DNA from: Gallibacterium melopsittaci
GTDB lineage: Bacteria > Pseudomonadota > Gammaproteobacteria > Enterobacterales > Pasteurellaceae
NCBI RefSeq assembly: GCF_042433085.1
Contig: NZ_JBHLWA010000004.1
Location: forward strand, 1 to 64,000
Length of the DNA stretch: 64,000 bases
Direction: 5' to 3'
Part shown: one piece after another, positions 33,222-42,377 of the stretch
Layout: each line of letters begins with the position of its first letter
Numbering within the stretch: the first letter of the stretch is position 1
Notes under the pieces: generated by a model
Seen by the model: only the letters and a program-made list of their open reading frames with translations
Told to the model about the DNA's origin: nothing
Database searches by the model: none
Made by a program: the position numbers and the translations under genes

Positions 33222-35390
33222 ATGGATTTCTCCGAACTTTTAGATGGCTTAAATGATCGACAACGTGAAGCCGTAGCTGCACCGCTAGGAAACTATTTAG
33301 TTCTCGCTGGGGCAGGCAGTGGCAAAACACGAGTGTTAACCTATCGGATTGCTTGGTTAATTGGTGTAGAAAATGTGAGTGAAGCCTCTATTATGGCAGT
33401 AACCTTTACCAATAAAGCCGCTGCCGAAATGCGTCATCGGATTGAATCCTTATTAAAAGATCATCTACAACCCCCTTTTGGTATGTGGGTCGGGACTTTC
33501 CACAGTTTGGCACATCGTTTATTACGCCGCCATGCGTTAGATGCGGGCTTACCACAAGATTTCCAAATTCTTGATTCTGAAGATCAATTACGCTTAATTA
33601 AACGCTTGATTAAATCGTATAGTATTGATGAAGGGCTATATCCACCAAAACAGGCTTGCTGGTTTATCAATAGCAAAAAAGACCTCGGATTACGTCCTGA
33701 GCAAATTGAAACAAAAGATAAAGAATCACGGAAATGGGTAGAAATTTATAAAATTTATCAAGATGCTTGTGATCGTGCTGGCTTAGTTGATTTTGCTGAA
33801 TTATTACTGCGTACTTACGAGCTTTGGTTAAAGAAACCCTTGATTTTGCAACGCTATCAACAACGCTTCCAACATATTTTGGTTGATGAGTTTCAAGATA
33901 CTAACAATATCCAATATGCATGGGTAAAACTGTTAGCAGGACAAACTGGCAAGGTGATGATTGTTGGTGATGATGACCAATCTATTTATGGTTGGCGTGG
34001 TGCACAAATTGAAAATATTCATCGTTTTTTAACTGACTATCAAGCCCAAACCATTCGCTTAGAACAAAACTACCGTTCAACAGAAAATATTCTGCAATCG
34101 GCTAACGTCTTAATCGCCAATAATGAAGGACGCTTAGGAAAAAATTTATGGACGGAAGGTAATAAAGGCGAACCTGTTGGCATTTACCAAGCCTTTAATG
34201 AACAAGACGAAGCTCGCTTTGTTACCTCGCAAATAAAACAGTGGGTAGAAGAGGGTGGCAGTTATGATCAATGTGCCATTTTATACCGTAGTAATCGCCA
34301 ATCTCGCATTTTAGAAGAAGCCTTATTACAAGCAGGTTTACCTTATCGTATCTATGGTGGCTTACGTTTCTTTGAGCGCCAAGAAATTAAAGATACTTTA
34401 GGTTATTTACGCTTAATAGCGAATCGACATGATGATGTTGCCTTTGAACGTGTCGTCAATACGCCAACAAGAGGAATTGGTGATCGGACGGTCGATATCT
34501 TGCGTCAAATCGCTCGTCAAAATACAACGACACTTTGGCAAGCAGCACATTTTGCGATTGAACAAAAATTAGTCCAAGGACGAGCGTCTGCCGCATTACT
34601 ACGCTTTATTGAATTAATTAATGCGTTAGCATCTGATACTGAATATATGCCTTTGGCGGAACAAACTGAATTTGTGATCAAACATTCTGGTTTACAAGAG
34701 ATGTACCAAAATGAGAAAGGCGAAAAAGGAGAAGTGCGTTTAGAAAACTTAGAAGAGTTAGTTTTTGCTGCACGTGATTTCCAAAAGCCTGATGAAGCTG
34801 AAGAGATGAGCGATTTATTAGCCTTTTTAACCCATGCTTCCTTAGAAGCAGGAGAAGGACAAGCCGCTCCACATCAAGCCTGTATTGATTTAATGACCTT
34901 ACACTCATCGAAAGGATTGGAATTTGATCGCGTCTTTATTGTTGGTATGGAAGAGGGCTTATTCCCAAGTGGTGCATCGAGTAATGATGTGCAAGGCATT
35001 GAAGAAGAACGCCGTTTAGCTTATGTCGGGATTACCCGAGCAAAGAAAAAATTAACACTGTGTTATGCGGAACAACGCCGCCTCTATTCACAAGAAGAGA
35101 AACGGATTATTTCCCGTTTTATCAATGAGTTACCAAAAGAAAATATTCAAGAGATCCGTTTGCGTGGTACGGTAACTCGTGCGATTAACCGTGAAGCCGT
35201 CGGTTCTGCGAAGCCATTATTAAACAATCAAGAATGGAAAATGGGACAAAAAGTGAAACACGCAAAATTTGGTTATGGTACGGTGATCAATGTAGAGGGT
35301 AGCGATCAAAATGTTCGCTTACAAGTCGCCTTCCAAAATTTAGGGATCAAATGGCTGATTGCAAAATTAGCAAATTTAGAAAAATTGTGA
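33222..35390 (+). CDS. uvrD: DNA helicase II (UvrD)
   Basis: A 722-residue superfamily-1 helicase for nucleotide-excision and mismatch repair. Motif I is LAGAGSGKTRVLTYR, Ia is VTFTNKAAAEMR, II is ILVDEFQDTN, III is GDDDQSIYGWRGA, IV is EQNYRS, V is LMTLHSSKGLEF and VI is YVGITRAKKKL. The C-terminal Tudor-like tail (GQKVKHAKFGYGTVIN) is intact. I chose the ATG at 33222 because AAAGGA precedes it and because E. coli UvrD begins at the matching position (MDVSYLLDSLND). Confidence 0.96.
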   Translation: MDFSELLDGLNDRQREAVAAPLGNYLVLAGAGSGKTRVLTYRIAWLIGVENVSEASIMAVTFTNKAAAEMRHRIESLLKDHLQPPFGMWVGTFHSLAHRLLRRHALDAGLPQDFQILDSEDQLRLIKRLIKSYSIDEGLYPPKQACWFINSKKDLGLRPEQIETKDKESRKWVEIYKIYQDACDRAGLVDFAELLLRTYELWLKKPLILQRYQQRFQHILVDEFQDTNNIQYAWVKLLAGQTGKVMIVGDDDQSIYGWRGAQIENIHRFLTDYQAQTIRLEQNYRSTENILQSANVLIANNEGRLGKNLWTEGNKGEPVGIYQAFNEQDEARFVTSQIKQWVEEGGSYDQCAILYRSNRQSRILEEALLQAGLPYRIYGGLRFFERQEIKDTLGYLRLIANRHDDVAFERVVNTPTRGIGDRTVDILRQIARQNTTTLWQAAHFAIEQKLVQGRASAALLRFIELINALASDTEYMPLAEQTEFVIKHSGLQEMYQNEKGEKGEVRLENLEELVFAARDFQKPDEAEEMSDLLAFLTHASLEAGEGQAAPHQACIDLMTLHSSKGLEFDRVFIVGMEEGLFPSGASSNDVQGIEEERRLAYVGITRAKKKLTLCYAEQRRLYSQEEKRIISRFINELPKENIQEIRLRGTVTRAINREAVGSAKPLLNNQEWKMGQKVKHAKFGYGTVINVEGSDQNVRLQVAFQNLGIKWLIAKLANLEKL

Positions 35391-35437
35391 TCTTTTCAGA
35401 TCCATATGAAACTTTTTGCATTATAATGTGTCGAAGC

Positions 35438-35462
35438 AGCGTTCCAAAAGCACGCTTTTTTT
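35438..35462 (+). terminator. uvrD terminator
   Basis: A short stem (AGCGT/ACGCT) with a nine-base loop is followed by seven T residues. A TATAAT at 35422-35427 just upstream has no matching -35, so I read the element as termination of uvrD before the rpoH promoter. Confidence 0.6.
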
Positions 35463-35488
35463 ACATTAGATTGTAACTGTGCTATAAC
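35460..35488 (+). promoter_or_regulatory. predicted rpoH promoter
   Basis: TTTACA (35460-35465) and TATAAC (35483-35488) are 17 bp apart, beginning at the end of the uvrD terminator. The start would be near 35495, leaving a leader of about 25 bases with the ribosome-binding site AGAAGG. Confidence 0.5.
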
Positions 35489-35519
35489 GGTAACGAATTA
35501 TTTAATTAAGAAGGTAATA

Positions 35520-36365
35520 ATGACAAAAGAAATGCAAAGCATGATGCTTGTTCCACAAGGTAGTTTAGAGGCTTACATCCGAGCAGCAAACGAATATCCG
35601 ATGCTGACCGCAGAAGAAGAAAAGGAGCTTGCAGAACGTTTGTATTACCATCAAGACGTTGATGCAGCTAAAAAATTAGTTCTATCTCACTTACGTTTTG
35701 TAATTCATGTCGCACGTGGCTATTCAGGTTATGGTTTACCACAAGCCGATTTAATCCAAGAAGGTAATATTGGTTTAATGAAAGCGGTTAAACGTTTTAA
35801 CCCAGAAGTTGGTGTGCGTCTAGTTTCGTTTGCGGTTCATTGGATCAAAGCTGAGATTCACGAATATGTATTACGTAACTGGCGTATTGTGAAAGTTGCA
35901 ACAACCAAAGCACAACGCAAATTATTCTTTAATCTACGTAAAACCAAACAACGTTTAGGTTGGTTTAACGCAAGTGAAGTTGATATGGTTGCAAATGAAC
36001 TTGGTGTATCGCCAGAAGATGTCCAAGAAATGGAATCACGTATGAGTGGTATCGATATGGCATATGATTTGCCAGTTGATGATGCCGAAGATGCGTATGC
36101 ACCAGCACTGTATTTAGAAGATAAAAGTTCTAACTTTGCAGCTGACCTAGAAGATGAAAACTTTGAAAGTCAAGCAACGGAACAGCTCTCTGAAGCACTT
36201 GAGCAATTAGATGATAGAAGTCGTCATATCATTCAAACTCGCTGGTTAGACGACAATAAAGCAACTTTACAAGAATTAGCTGATCACTACGGTGTATCTG
36301 CTGAACGTATTAGACAATTAGAAAACAACGCATTGAAAAAATTAAGAAATGCGGTAACGTTCTAA
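35520..36365 (+). CDS. rpoH: RNA polymerase sigma factor RpoH (sigma-32)
   Basis: Directs transcription of heat-shock genes. The 281 residues contain region 2 (LIQEGNIGLMKAVKRFNPE, FAVHWIKAEI), the RpoH box QRKLFFNLR that separates sigma-32 from other sigma factors, and the region 4 helix-turn-helix ELADHYGVSAERIRQLE. The ribosome-binding site AGAAGG lies six to seven bases upstream. The gene is single, between uvrD and the phosphate regulon; in E. coli its translation is temperature-controlled by mRNA structure, which I cannot judge here. Confidence 0.97.
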   Translation: MTKEMQSMMLVPQGSLEAYIRAANEYPMLTAEEEKELAERLYYHQDVDAAKKLVLSHLRFVIHVARGYSGYGLPQADLIQEGNIGLMKAVKRFNPEVGVRLVSFAVHWIKAEIHEYVLRNWRIVKVATTKAQRKLFFNLRKTKQRLGWFNASEVDMVANELGVSPEDVQEMESRMSGIDMAYDLPVDDAEDAYAPALYLEDKSSNFAADLEDENFESQATEQLSEALEQLDDRSRHIIQTRWLDDNKATLQELADHYGVSAERIRQLENNALKKLRNAVTF

Positions 36366-36389
36366 TCTAAATCTAACCCCCTGAAATAG

Positions 36390-36426
36390 GCCCACATTTG
36401 CCGTTTATATTGTGGGCTTATTTTTT
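36390..36426 (+). terminator. rpoH intrinsic terminator
   Basis: A stem GCCCACA/TGTGGGC (36390-36396, 36411-36417) is followed by TTATTTTTT. Confidence 0.85.
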
Positions 36427-36453
36427 CTCTCTTCTCCTCACATTTTTTCGTAA

Positions 36454-36475
36454 TTGTCATCATTCTGTCATATTT
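36454..36475 (+). promoter_or_regulatory. Pho box upstream of pstS
   Basis: TTGTCAT (36454-36460) and CTGTCAT (36465-36471) repeat with the 11-bp period of PhoB sites, each followed by an AT-rich 4-mer. The box is about 55 bases before the pstS start. TAGAAA at 36496-36501 is a possible -10. Confidence 0.85.
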
Positions 36476-36527
36476 GCTGATTAAACTGCTCGCCGTAGAA
36501 AGTTAATTACCTAATGAGGAGAAAAAT

Positions 36528-37568
36528 ATGCTATCTAAAGTGCTTAAACAACTTGCCGTTTTAGCCGTTTCATTACCAATCCTTTCTCAAGCGAATGCTT
36601 CTGAAATCACAGGTGCAGGCGCTTCATTCCCTTACCCAATTTATGCAAAATGGGCTGGACTTTACGAAAAAGAAACAGGAAATAAAGTTAACTATCAATC
36701 TATCGGTTCAGGTGGTGGTCAACAACAAATCATTGCCAAAACAATTGATTTTGGTGCATCAGATGACCCAATGAAACCAGACGCATTAGAACAACATCAA
36801 TTATTACAATTCCCAGCGATTATCGGCGGAACTGTTCCAGTAGTAAATATTCCTGAAGTAAAAGCAGGTGAATTACAACTTTCAGGCCCAGTATTGGCTG
36901 ATATTTTCTTAGGCAAAATCACCAAATGGAATGACCCTGCGATTGTTGCATTGAATAAAGGCAAAAAATTGCCTGAAAAAAATATCTTAGTCGTCCGCCG
37001 TTCTGACGGTTCTGGTACAACCTTTGGTTGGACTAACTACCTCTCTAAAGTTTCTCCAGAATGGAAAGAAAAAGTGGGCGAAGGTAAATCTGTTAAATGG
37101 CCAGTCGGTCAAGGTGGAAAAGGTAACGAAGGCGTTGCAGCTTACGTTAAACAATTAAAATATTCTATTGGTTATGTTGAATACGCTTATGCAAAACAAA
37201 ATCAACTTGCTTGGGTATCTCTCCAAAATGCCGCTGGTAAATTTGTGCAACCATCACGCGACAGCTTTATGGCTGCTGCTGCCAATGCGGATTGGAACAG
37301 TGCCCCAGGTATGGGCGTGGTCTTAACTAACGAACCAGGTGATCAATCTTGGCCAATTACTGCAGCAAGTTTCATCTTATTACACAAAAATGCAGTGAAT
37401 GCAGAAAATACTAAAAACGTATTCAAATTCTTCGATTGGGCATTCAAAAACGGGAAAGATGCTGCATTACAACTAGATTATGTGCCATTACCTGACAGTG
37501 TAGTTTCACAAATCAAAGCTCGCTGGAGTTCAGATGTAAAAGACGCACAAGGTAAATCATTGTACTAA
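36528..37568 (+). CDS. pstS: Phosphate-binding periplasmic protein PstS
   Basis: Captures inorganic phosphate for the PstSCAB importer. The 346 residues have a signal peptide (cut after SQANA), then EITGAGASFPYPIYAKW, and the phosphate-binding IGSGGGQQQI and RSDGSGTTFGWT. It is preceded by a Pho box and followed by a strong hairpin before pstC, so it should be expressed more than the membrane subunits. AGGAG lies upstream of the start. Confidence 0.97.
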   Translation: MLSKVLKQLAVLAVSLPILSQANASEITGAGASFPYPIYAKWAGLYEKETGNKVNYQSIGSGGGQQQIIAKTIDFGASDDPMKPDALEQHQLLQFPAIIGGTVPVVNIPEVKAGELQLSGPVLADIFLGKITKWNDPAIVALNKGKKLPEKNILVVRRSDGSGTTFGWTNYLSKVSPEWKEKVGEGKSVKWPVGQGGKGNEGVAAYVKQLKYSIGYVEYAYAKQNQLAWVSLQNAAGKFVQPSRDSFMAAAANADWNSAPGMGVVLTNEPGDQSWPITAASFILLHKNAVNAENTKNVFKFFDWAFKNGKDAALQLDYVPLPDSVVSQIKARWSSDVKDAQGKSLY

Positions 37569-37589
37569 TAATAAATTAGCTATACCCCC

Positions 37590-37623
37590 AAAGACTGTGA
37601 ACCATGGATGGTTTGCAGTCTTT
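37590..37623 (+). other. intercistronic hairpin between pstS and pstC
   Basis: Arms AAAGACTG/CAGTCTTT and AACCA/TGGTT pair around a TGGA loop, interrupted by one TG:TG mismatch. It has no T-run and would protect the pstS transcript end or reduce read-through into pstC. Confidence 0.65.
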
Positions 37624-37649
37624 ACTTACAACACATCGAGATCGATACG

Positions 37650-38600
37650 ATGCATAAATTAGATAATAAATGTTTAAATCATGCCTGGTTAGAAAGGGCG
37701 TTTAAATATACTACACGTTTTTTTGCACTTCTCGTGTTTGCAGTGTTAAGTGCCATTTTAATCTCATTAATCGTGGGAAGTTGGGATTCGATCAGCAAAT
37801 TCCATCTTAAATTTCTTTGGACAAATGACTGGGATCCAGTACAAGAACATTACGGTGCATTAGTACCCATTATTGGAACACTTATCTCTGCGGGAATCGC
37901 TCTCCTAATTGCAGTCCCTATTTCATTCGGTATTGCCACCTTTTTAACCGAACTCTCGCCAGAATGGTTAAAACGCCCTATCGGGACTGCCGTAGAAATG
38001 CTTGCTGCGATTCCCTCTATTATTTACGGGATGTGGGGATTATTTGTTTTTGTCCCATTATTTCAAGAATATGTACAACCTTATTTAATTGAATGTTTAG
38101 GCGATTTGCCCTTTGTTGGTATCTTATTTGCGGGCGCACCATTCGGTATTGGTTTATTTACAGCTGGCTTAGTACTAGGCATTATGATTATTCCATTCAT
38201 CGCTTCTGTGATGCGTGATGTTTTTAGTGTCGTGCCACCGATGTTAAAAGAATCTGCGTATGGTTTAGGTTCTACTACATGGGAAGTCGTTTGGAAAGTC
38301 ATTCTACCTTACACCAAAACAGGCGTTATCGGCAGTATTATGTTAGGTCTTGGTCGTGCATTAGGGGAAACAATGGCAGTGACCTTTGTCATTGGGAATG
38401 CCTTCCAATTACCAGATTCCATTTTCTCTCCATCCACGTCTATCGCTTCTGCCATTGCAAATGAATTTAACGAAGCAGGCGGTTTACAAAAATCCTCCTT
38501 AATGGAATTAGGCTTAATCCTCTTCCTAATCACTACTATCGTCCTTGCTGGCGCACGTCTATTAGTCATGCGTATGACAAAAAATGAGGGAAGAAAATAA
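37650..38600 (+). CDS. pstC: Phosphate ABC transporter permease PstC
   Basis: A 316-residue inner-membrane permease with about six hydrophobic segments. It shows WDPVQEHYGALVPIIGTL typical of PstC and an ATPase-contact loop near SAYGLGSTTWEVVWKVILP. The ATG at 37650 is chosen because the upstream in-frame ATG at 37608 falls inside the intercistronic hairpin. Its stop overlaps the pstA start. Confidence 0.94.
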   Translation: MHKLDNKCLNHAWLERAFKYTTRFFALLVFAVLSAILISLIVGSWDSISKFHLKFLWTNDWDPVQEHYGALVPIIGTLISAGIALLIAVPISFGIATFLTELSPEWLKRPIGTAVEMLAAIPSIIYGMWGLFVFVPLFQEYVQPYLIECLGDLPFVGILFAGAPFGIGLFTAGLVLGIMIIPFIASVMRDVFSVVPPMLKESAYGLGSTTWEVVWKVILPYTKTGVIGSIMLGLGRALGETMAVTFVIGNAFQLPDSIFSPSTSIASAIANEFNEAGGLQKSSLMELGLILFLITTIVLAGARLLVMRMTKNEGRK

Positions 38601-39457
38601 TGAAACAGCACCAAAATCAACGTTTCTATCAACGTAAAATTAAAAATTGTTTTATGCTAGGGTTGGCTTATCTAGCAGTTGTTTTTGGCTTATTTTGGTT
38701 AGTATGGATTTTATCAACGCTAATCTTAAAGGGCGTACCAGCGTTATCACTTGAACTTTTTATTAAGCCAACTCCAGCCCCAAATGAATCAGGTGGTTTA
38801 ATTAACGCCATTATCGGTTCTATTTTAATGGTTGCAGTGGCCACCTTAATTGCCACTCCAGTTGGTATTCTGGCAGGAACCTATCTTAGTGAATATGGAC
38901 GTTATACCCGAATCGCTAAAATCACCCGATTTCTCAACGATATTCTCTTATCTGCACCATCAATTATTATCGGGTTATTTATCTATGCCATCTATGTTTC
39001 CCAAGTGAAACACTTTTCAGGTTGGGCAGGTTCATTAGCATTAGCGATGTTAGTCATTCCTGTTGTGGTAAGAACAACGGATAGTATGCTGAATTTAGTA
39101 CCAAATAATTTACGTGAAGCCGCTGCAGCTTTAGGTTGTCCACAATGGCGAGTCATCACCATGATCTGTTATCGTGCTGCACGTTCTGGGATTTTAACAG
39201 GAGTATTACTCTCTGTGGCTCGAATTTCTGGTGAAACCGCCCCATTACTCTTTACGGCACTCTCTAATCAATTTACCTCATTTGATATGAATGCCCCAAT
39301 GGCTAACTTACCTGTTGTCATTTACCAATATGCAGCCAGTCCATTTGAAGACTGGAATAATTTAGCGTGGGCAGGCGCAACCTTAATTACTTTATTTGTG
39401 TTATCGCTCAATATCATCACCCGTACTTGCTCAAAGAAACATAATAAACAAGGATAA
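38600..39457 (+). CDS. pstA: Phosphate ABC transporter permease PstA
   Basis: A 285-residue permease partner of PstC. It has about six hydrophobic segments, LLSAPSIIIGLFIYAI and the contact loop EAAAALGCPQWRVITMICY. It overlaps pstC by one base and precedes pstB by six, so the membrane and ATPase genes are tightly coupled. Confidence 0.94.
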   Translation: MKQHQNQRFYQRKIKNCFMLGLAYLAVVFGLFWLVWILSTLILKGVPALSLELFIKPTPAPNESGGLINAIIGSILMVAVATLIATPVGILAGTYLSEYGRYTRIAKITRFLNDILLSAPSIIIGLFIYAIYVSQVKHFSGWAGSLALAMLVIPVVVRTTDSMLNLVPNNLREAAAALGCPQWRVITMICYRAARSGILTGVLLSVARISGETAPLLFTALSNQFTSFDMNAPMANLPVVIYQYAASPFEDWNNLAWAGATLITLFVLSLNIITRTCSKKHNKQG

Positions 39458-39463
39458 CTACTT

Positions 39464-40240
39464 ATGAATCAATTACCGAACAATGTAGAAGCAAAACTAA
39501 CCATCAATAATCTTAATTTCTACTATGGTGATTTCCACGCACTAAAAAATATCAATATGCAAATCGCCAAAAATAAAGTCACCGCTTTTATTGGTCCATC
39601 AGGTTGTGGCAAATCAACGCTATTGCGTACTTTTAACCGTATGTTTGAACTCTATCCGAACCAATATGCGACGGGAGAAATTAACTTAGATAAAGAAAAC
39701 CTATTAACTACCGATATTGATATTGCCATTATTCGTTCTAAAGTCGGTATGGTTTTCCAAAAACCGACACCATTCCCGATGTCGATTTATGATAACGTTG
39801 CATTTGGAATTCGCTTATTTGAGAAGCTGCCAAAATCAGAATTAAATGATCGTGTTGAATGGGCATTGACCAAAGCTGCACTATGGAATGAAGTTAAAGA
39901 TAAACTTAACCAAAGTGGTGATAGTCTTTCTGGCGGTCAACAACAACGCTTATGTATCGCACGAGGCATTGCCGTAAAACCTGAAGTATTATTACTCGAT
40001 GAGCCTTGTTCTGCGCTTGACCCAATTTCGACGATGAAAATTGAAGAGTTAATTACCGAATTGAAACACGATTACACCGTGGTAATTGTGACGCATAATA
40101 TGCAACAAGCTGCCCGTTGTTCTGATTACACGGCGTATATGTACCTTGGTGAATTAGTGGAGTTTGACGAAACCCAGAAAATCTTTGATAAACCGAAATA
40201 TCAACGGACAGAAGATTACATTAAAGGTAAAATGGGCTGA
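39464..40240 (+). CDS. pstB: Phosphate ABC transporter ATPase PstB
   Basis: A 258-residue ATPase with Walker A GPSGCGKST, Q-loop MVFQKPTPFP, signature LSGGQQQRLCIA, Walker B LLLDEPCSALDP and switch VTHN. The length and FNRMFELYP segment are typical of PstB. A hairpin (40269-40290) separates it from phoB. Confidence 0.96.
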   Translation: MNQLPNNVEAKLTINNLNFYYGDFHALKNINMQIAKNKVTAFIGPSGCGKSTLLRTFNRMFELYPNQYATGEINLDKENLLTTDIDIAIIRSKVGMVFQKPTPFPMSIYDNVAFGIRLFEKLPKSELNDRVEWALTKAALWNEVKDKLNQSGDSLSGGQQQRLCIARGIAVKPEVLLLDEPCSALDPISTMKIEELITELKHDYTVVIVTHNMQQAARCSDYTAYMYLGELVEFDETQKIFDKPKYQRTEDYIKGKMG

Positions 40241-40268
40241 TAAACAATTTTTGTACATAATTGCAGCA

Positions 40269-40290
40269 ATGTCGGATACCCATCCGACAT
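40269..40290 (+). other. hairpin between pstB and phoB
   Basis: ATGTCGGAT and ATCCGACAT form a perfect 9-bp stem with an ACCC loop, followed by TTTACAC. It may attenuate transcription into phoBR. Confidence 0.6.
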
Positions 40291-40310
40291 TTACACTCAA
40301 CGATATCACT

Positions 40311-41000
40311 ATGGCTGGAAAAATTTTAGTAGTAGAAGACGAACGTGCGATCCGTGAAATGATTGCGCTCTATCTTATGAAGCAACAATATGAAGTTATT
40401 GAAGCAGAAGATTACCAAAGTGCTGTCAACAAAATGGCAGAAAATCCCGAATTAATCCTGTTAGATTGGATGCTTCCTGGTCGTCCTGGCATTATGTTTA
40501 TTGACTATCTCAAAAAACAGGAAGAAACCGCAAAAATCCCAATTATTATGCTAACCGCACGCAGTGCAGAAGAGGATTGTATTACCTGTTTAAATGCAGG
40601 TGCCGACGACTACATAACTAAACCCTTTTCCCCAAAAATTCTCCTTGCCCGCATTGAGGCATTGTGGCGACGTAGTTATGATCCACCAAGTCATCTTATT
40701 AGTATGGATAATCTGCTACTCGATGAAAAAGCACAACGTGTCACCTACGATGATCAGCTTATTGAGTTAAGTGCAACTGAATACCGTTTATTGCATTTCT
40801 TTATGACACATCCAGAAAAAGTCTATTCACGAGAACAACTCCTAGACTTTATCTGGGGCAACGATATTTATGTCGAAGATCGTACCGTTGATTCCTATAT
40901 CCGCCGTTTACGGCGTAGCTTGGAACCATATCAATGTGATCGCTATGTTCAAACGGTTCGAGGTTTCGGTTACCGTTTCTCTAACCATTTTCAGGATTAA
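40311..41000 (+). CDS. phoB: Phosphate response regulator PhoB
   Basis: A 229-residue OmpR-type regulator. The receiver domain shows VEDERAIREM, the phospho-acceptor aspartate in LLDWMLPG and lysine in YITKPFSP; the winged-helix DNA-binding domain contains TVDSYIRRLRRSL and VRGFGYRF. I chose the ATG at 40311 because it starts at the receiver domain, as in E. coli PhoB. It follows pstB after a short hairpin and precedes phoR by five bases. Confidence 0.96.
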   Translation: MAGKILVVEDERAIREMIALYLMKQQYEVIEAEDYQSAVNKMAENPELILLDWMLPGRPGIMFIDYLKKQEETAKIPIIMLTARSAEEDCITCLNAGADDYITKPFSPKILLARIEALWRRSYDPPSHLISMDNLLLDEKAQRVTYDDQLIELSATEYRLLHFFMTHPEKVYSREQLLDFIWGNDIYVEDRTVDSYIRRLRRSLEPYQCDRYVQTVRGFGYRFSNHFQD

Positions 41001-41005
41001 ATTGA

Positions 41006-42304
41006 ATGAAGCTAAATATCTCGCTTAAACATCTGATTCTTGAAACATTACTGGTCGTCTTTACTGCCTTTATTTTTAGTTTATTTTCGGAAAACTTCTA
41101 TTTTTGGCTCATTATTTTTTTAATCCTGCTATTAATCTGGCATCACTACAATGAATTCCGCTTATTAGAATTACTCAATCCTAATAAACCTTCAAAACAG
41201 CTTAAAAAACTCACTGCGATTGAACATATTTCACAAACGGCAGCCTATTACAATCAACGTTCACGCAAAGAGAAAATCAAAACCTTACGCTTACTCTCTA
41301 AATTAAATAAAAATATTCAATATCTACCTGATGCAATTATTATTTGTGAACATAACGGCGATATCTCTTGGTGTAACCAAGTCGCACAAGAGATGTTTGA
41401 GTTTGTTTGGGATAAAAAAAGTGACAAGAACATCTTTAAAGTGATCTTCTACCCAGAATTTAAACACTACTTTAGCCAACCTCGCTTAAGTAAACGCAAT
41501 CGTCCACTCGTTTTATTAACACACAACAAACGTTATATCGAATTTAACCTCAATAGTTACGATAGTGAATCCTATTTGATTGTGGCACGAGATGTGACCT
41601 CCTTTATTCGCTTGATGCATTCACGTCAAACCTTTCTTGCCAATATGAACCATGAATTACGCACACCATTAACTGTGCTGCAAGGCTATTTAGAAATGTT
41701 AGATTGTGACCTTGATAATCCATTACTGCAACAAAAAGCGATTGAAGCGATGAAAGAACAAAGTCAACGGATGGCGAATTTACTACAACAACTCTCTTTA
41801 CTCGCTAAAATTGAGAATATTAATAATGCCGAACACGAAGTTGTCGATCTCTCGCAATTAGTCCTCTCTTTCCAAAAGAATACCGACATTATCAACCACG
41901 AACAGCAACACATTATTTTTGATGTCACACCTAACATCAAAATTATGGGCGATGAACATCAATTACAAAGTGCGGTATCCAACCTTATTTATAACGCTAT
42001 TCGTCATGCAGGTGATCAAGCAACGATTCATATCAACTTACATCCATGTAAACAAGGTGTCCGTTTTAGCGTCCAAGATGACGGTATCGGTATCGAAACC
42101 CAACATCTCGTCCATTTAACCGAACGTTTTTATCGCGTTGATGAATCTCGCAGTAATAAAACGGGCGGCAGTGGTTTAGGTTTGGCAATCGTGAAACACG
42201 CCTTAGAGCAACATCACACCGTGTTAGAAATTCAAAGTGAAGTCGGGAAAGGCAGCGAATTTGCATTTGTCATCAAAGATGATCTCTTAGTTACACCACA
42301 ATAA
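41006..42304 (+). CDS. phoR: Phosphate sensor histidine kinase PhoR
   Basis: A 432-residue membrane kinase. Two N-terminal hydrophobic helices (about 10-50) are followed by a PAS domain (ALIICEHNGDISWCN region), the phospho-acceptor NMNHELRTPLTVLQGYLEML, and ATPase boxes NAIRHA, DDGIGIE and GGSGLGLAIVKH. It phosphorylates PhoB when phosphate is scarce, with PstSCAB as the signal input. A terminator follows. Confidence 0.95.
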   Translation: MKLNISLKHLILETLLVVFTAFIFSLFSENFYFWLIIFLILLLIWHHYNEFRLLELLNPNKPSKQLKKLTAIEHISQTAAYYNQRSRKEKIKTLRLLSKLNKNIQYLPDAIIICEHNGDISWCNQVAQEMFEFVWDKKSDKNIFKVIFYPEFKHYFSQPRLSKRNRPLVLLTHNKRYIEFNLNSYDSESYLIVARDVTSFIRLMHSRQTFLANMNHELRTPLTVLQGYLEMLDCDLDNPLLQQKAIEAMKEQSQRMANLLQQLSLLAKIENINNAEHEVVDLSQLVLSFQKNTDIINHEQQHIIFDVTPNIKIMGDEHQLQSAVSNLIYNAIRHAGDQATIHINLHPCKQGVRFSVQDDGIGIETQHLVHLTERFYRVDESRSNKTGGSGLGLAIVKHALEQHHTVLEIQSEVGKGSEFAFVIKDDLLVTPQ

Positions 42305-42318
42305 CAGATAAAATAAAA

Positions 42319-42353
42319 GGCTTAATGTATAAGCTCATTAAGCCAATATTTTT
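42319..42353. terminator. phoR terminator (convergent with selB)
   Basis: A perfect 9-bp stem (GGCTTAATG at 42319-42327, CATTAAGCC at 42336-42344) is followed by AATATTTTT on the plus strand and an A-run on the other side. Confidence 0.75.
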
Positions 42354-42377
42354 AATATTCTAGAATATCTATCCCTA

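Noticed and set aside
35422..35427. TATAAT as the rpoH promoter -10
   Set aside because: No -35 at the right distance, and a terminator hairpin with a T-run follows immediately. The TTTACA/TATAAC pair downstream fits better.
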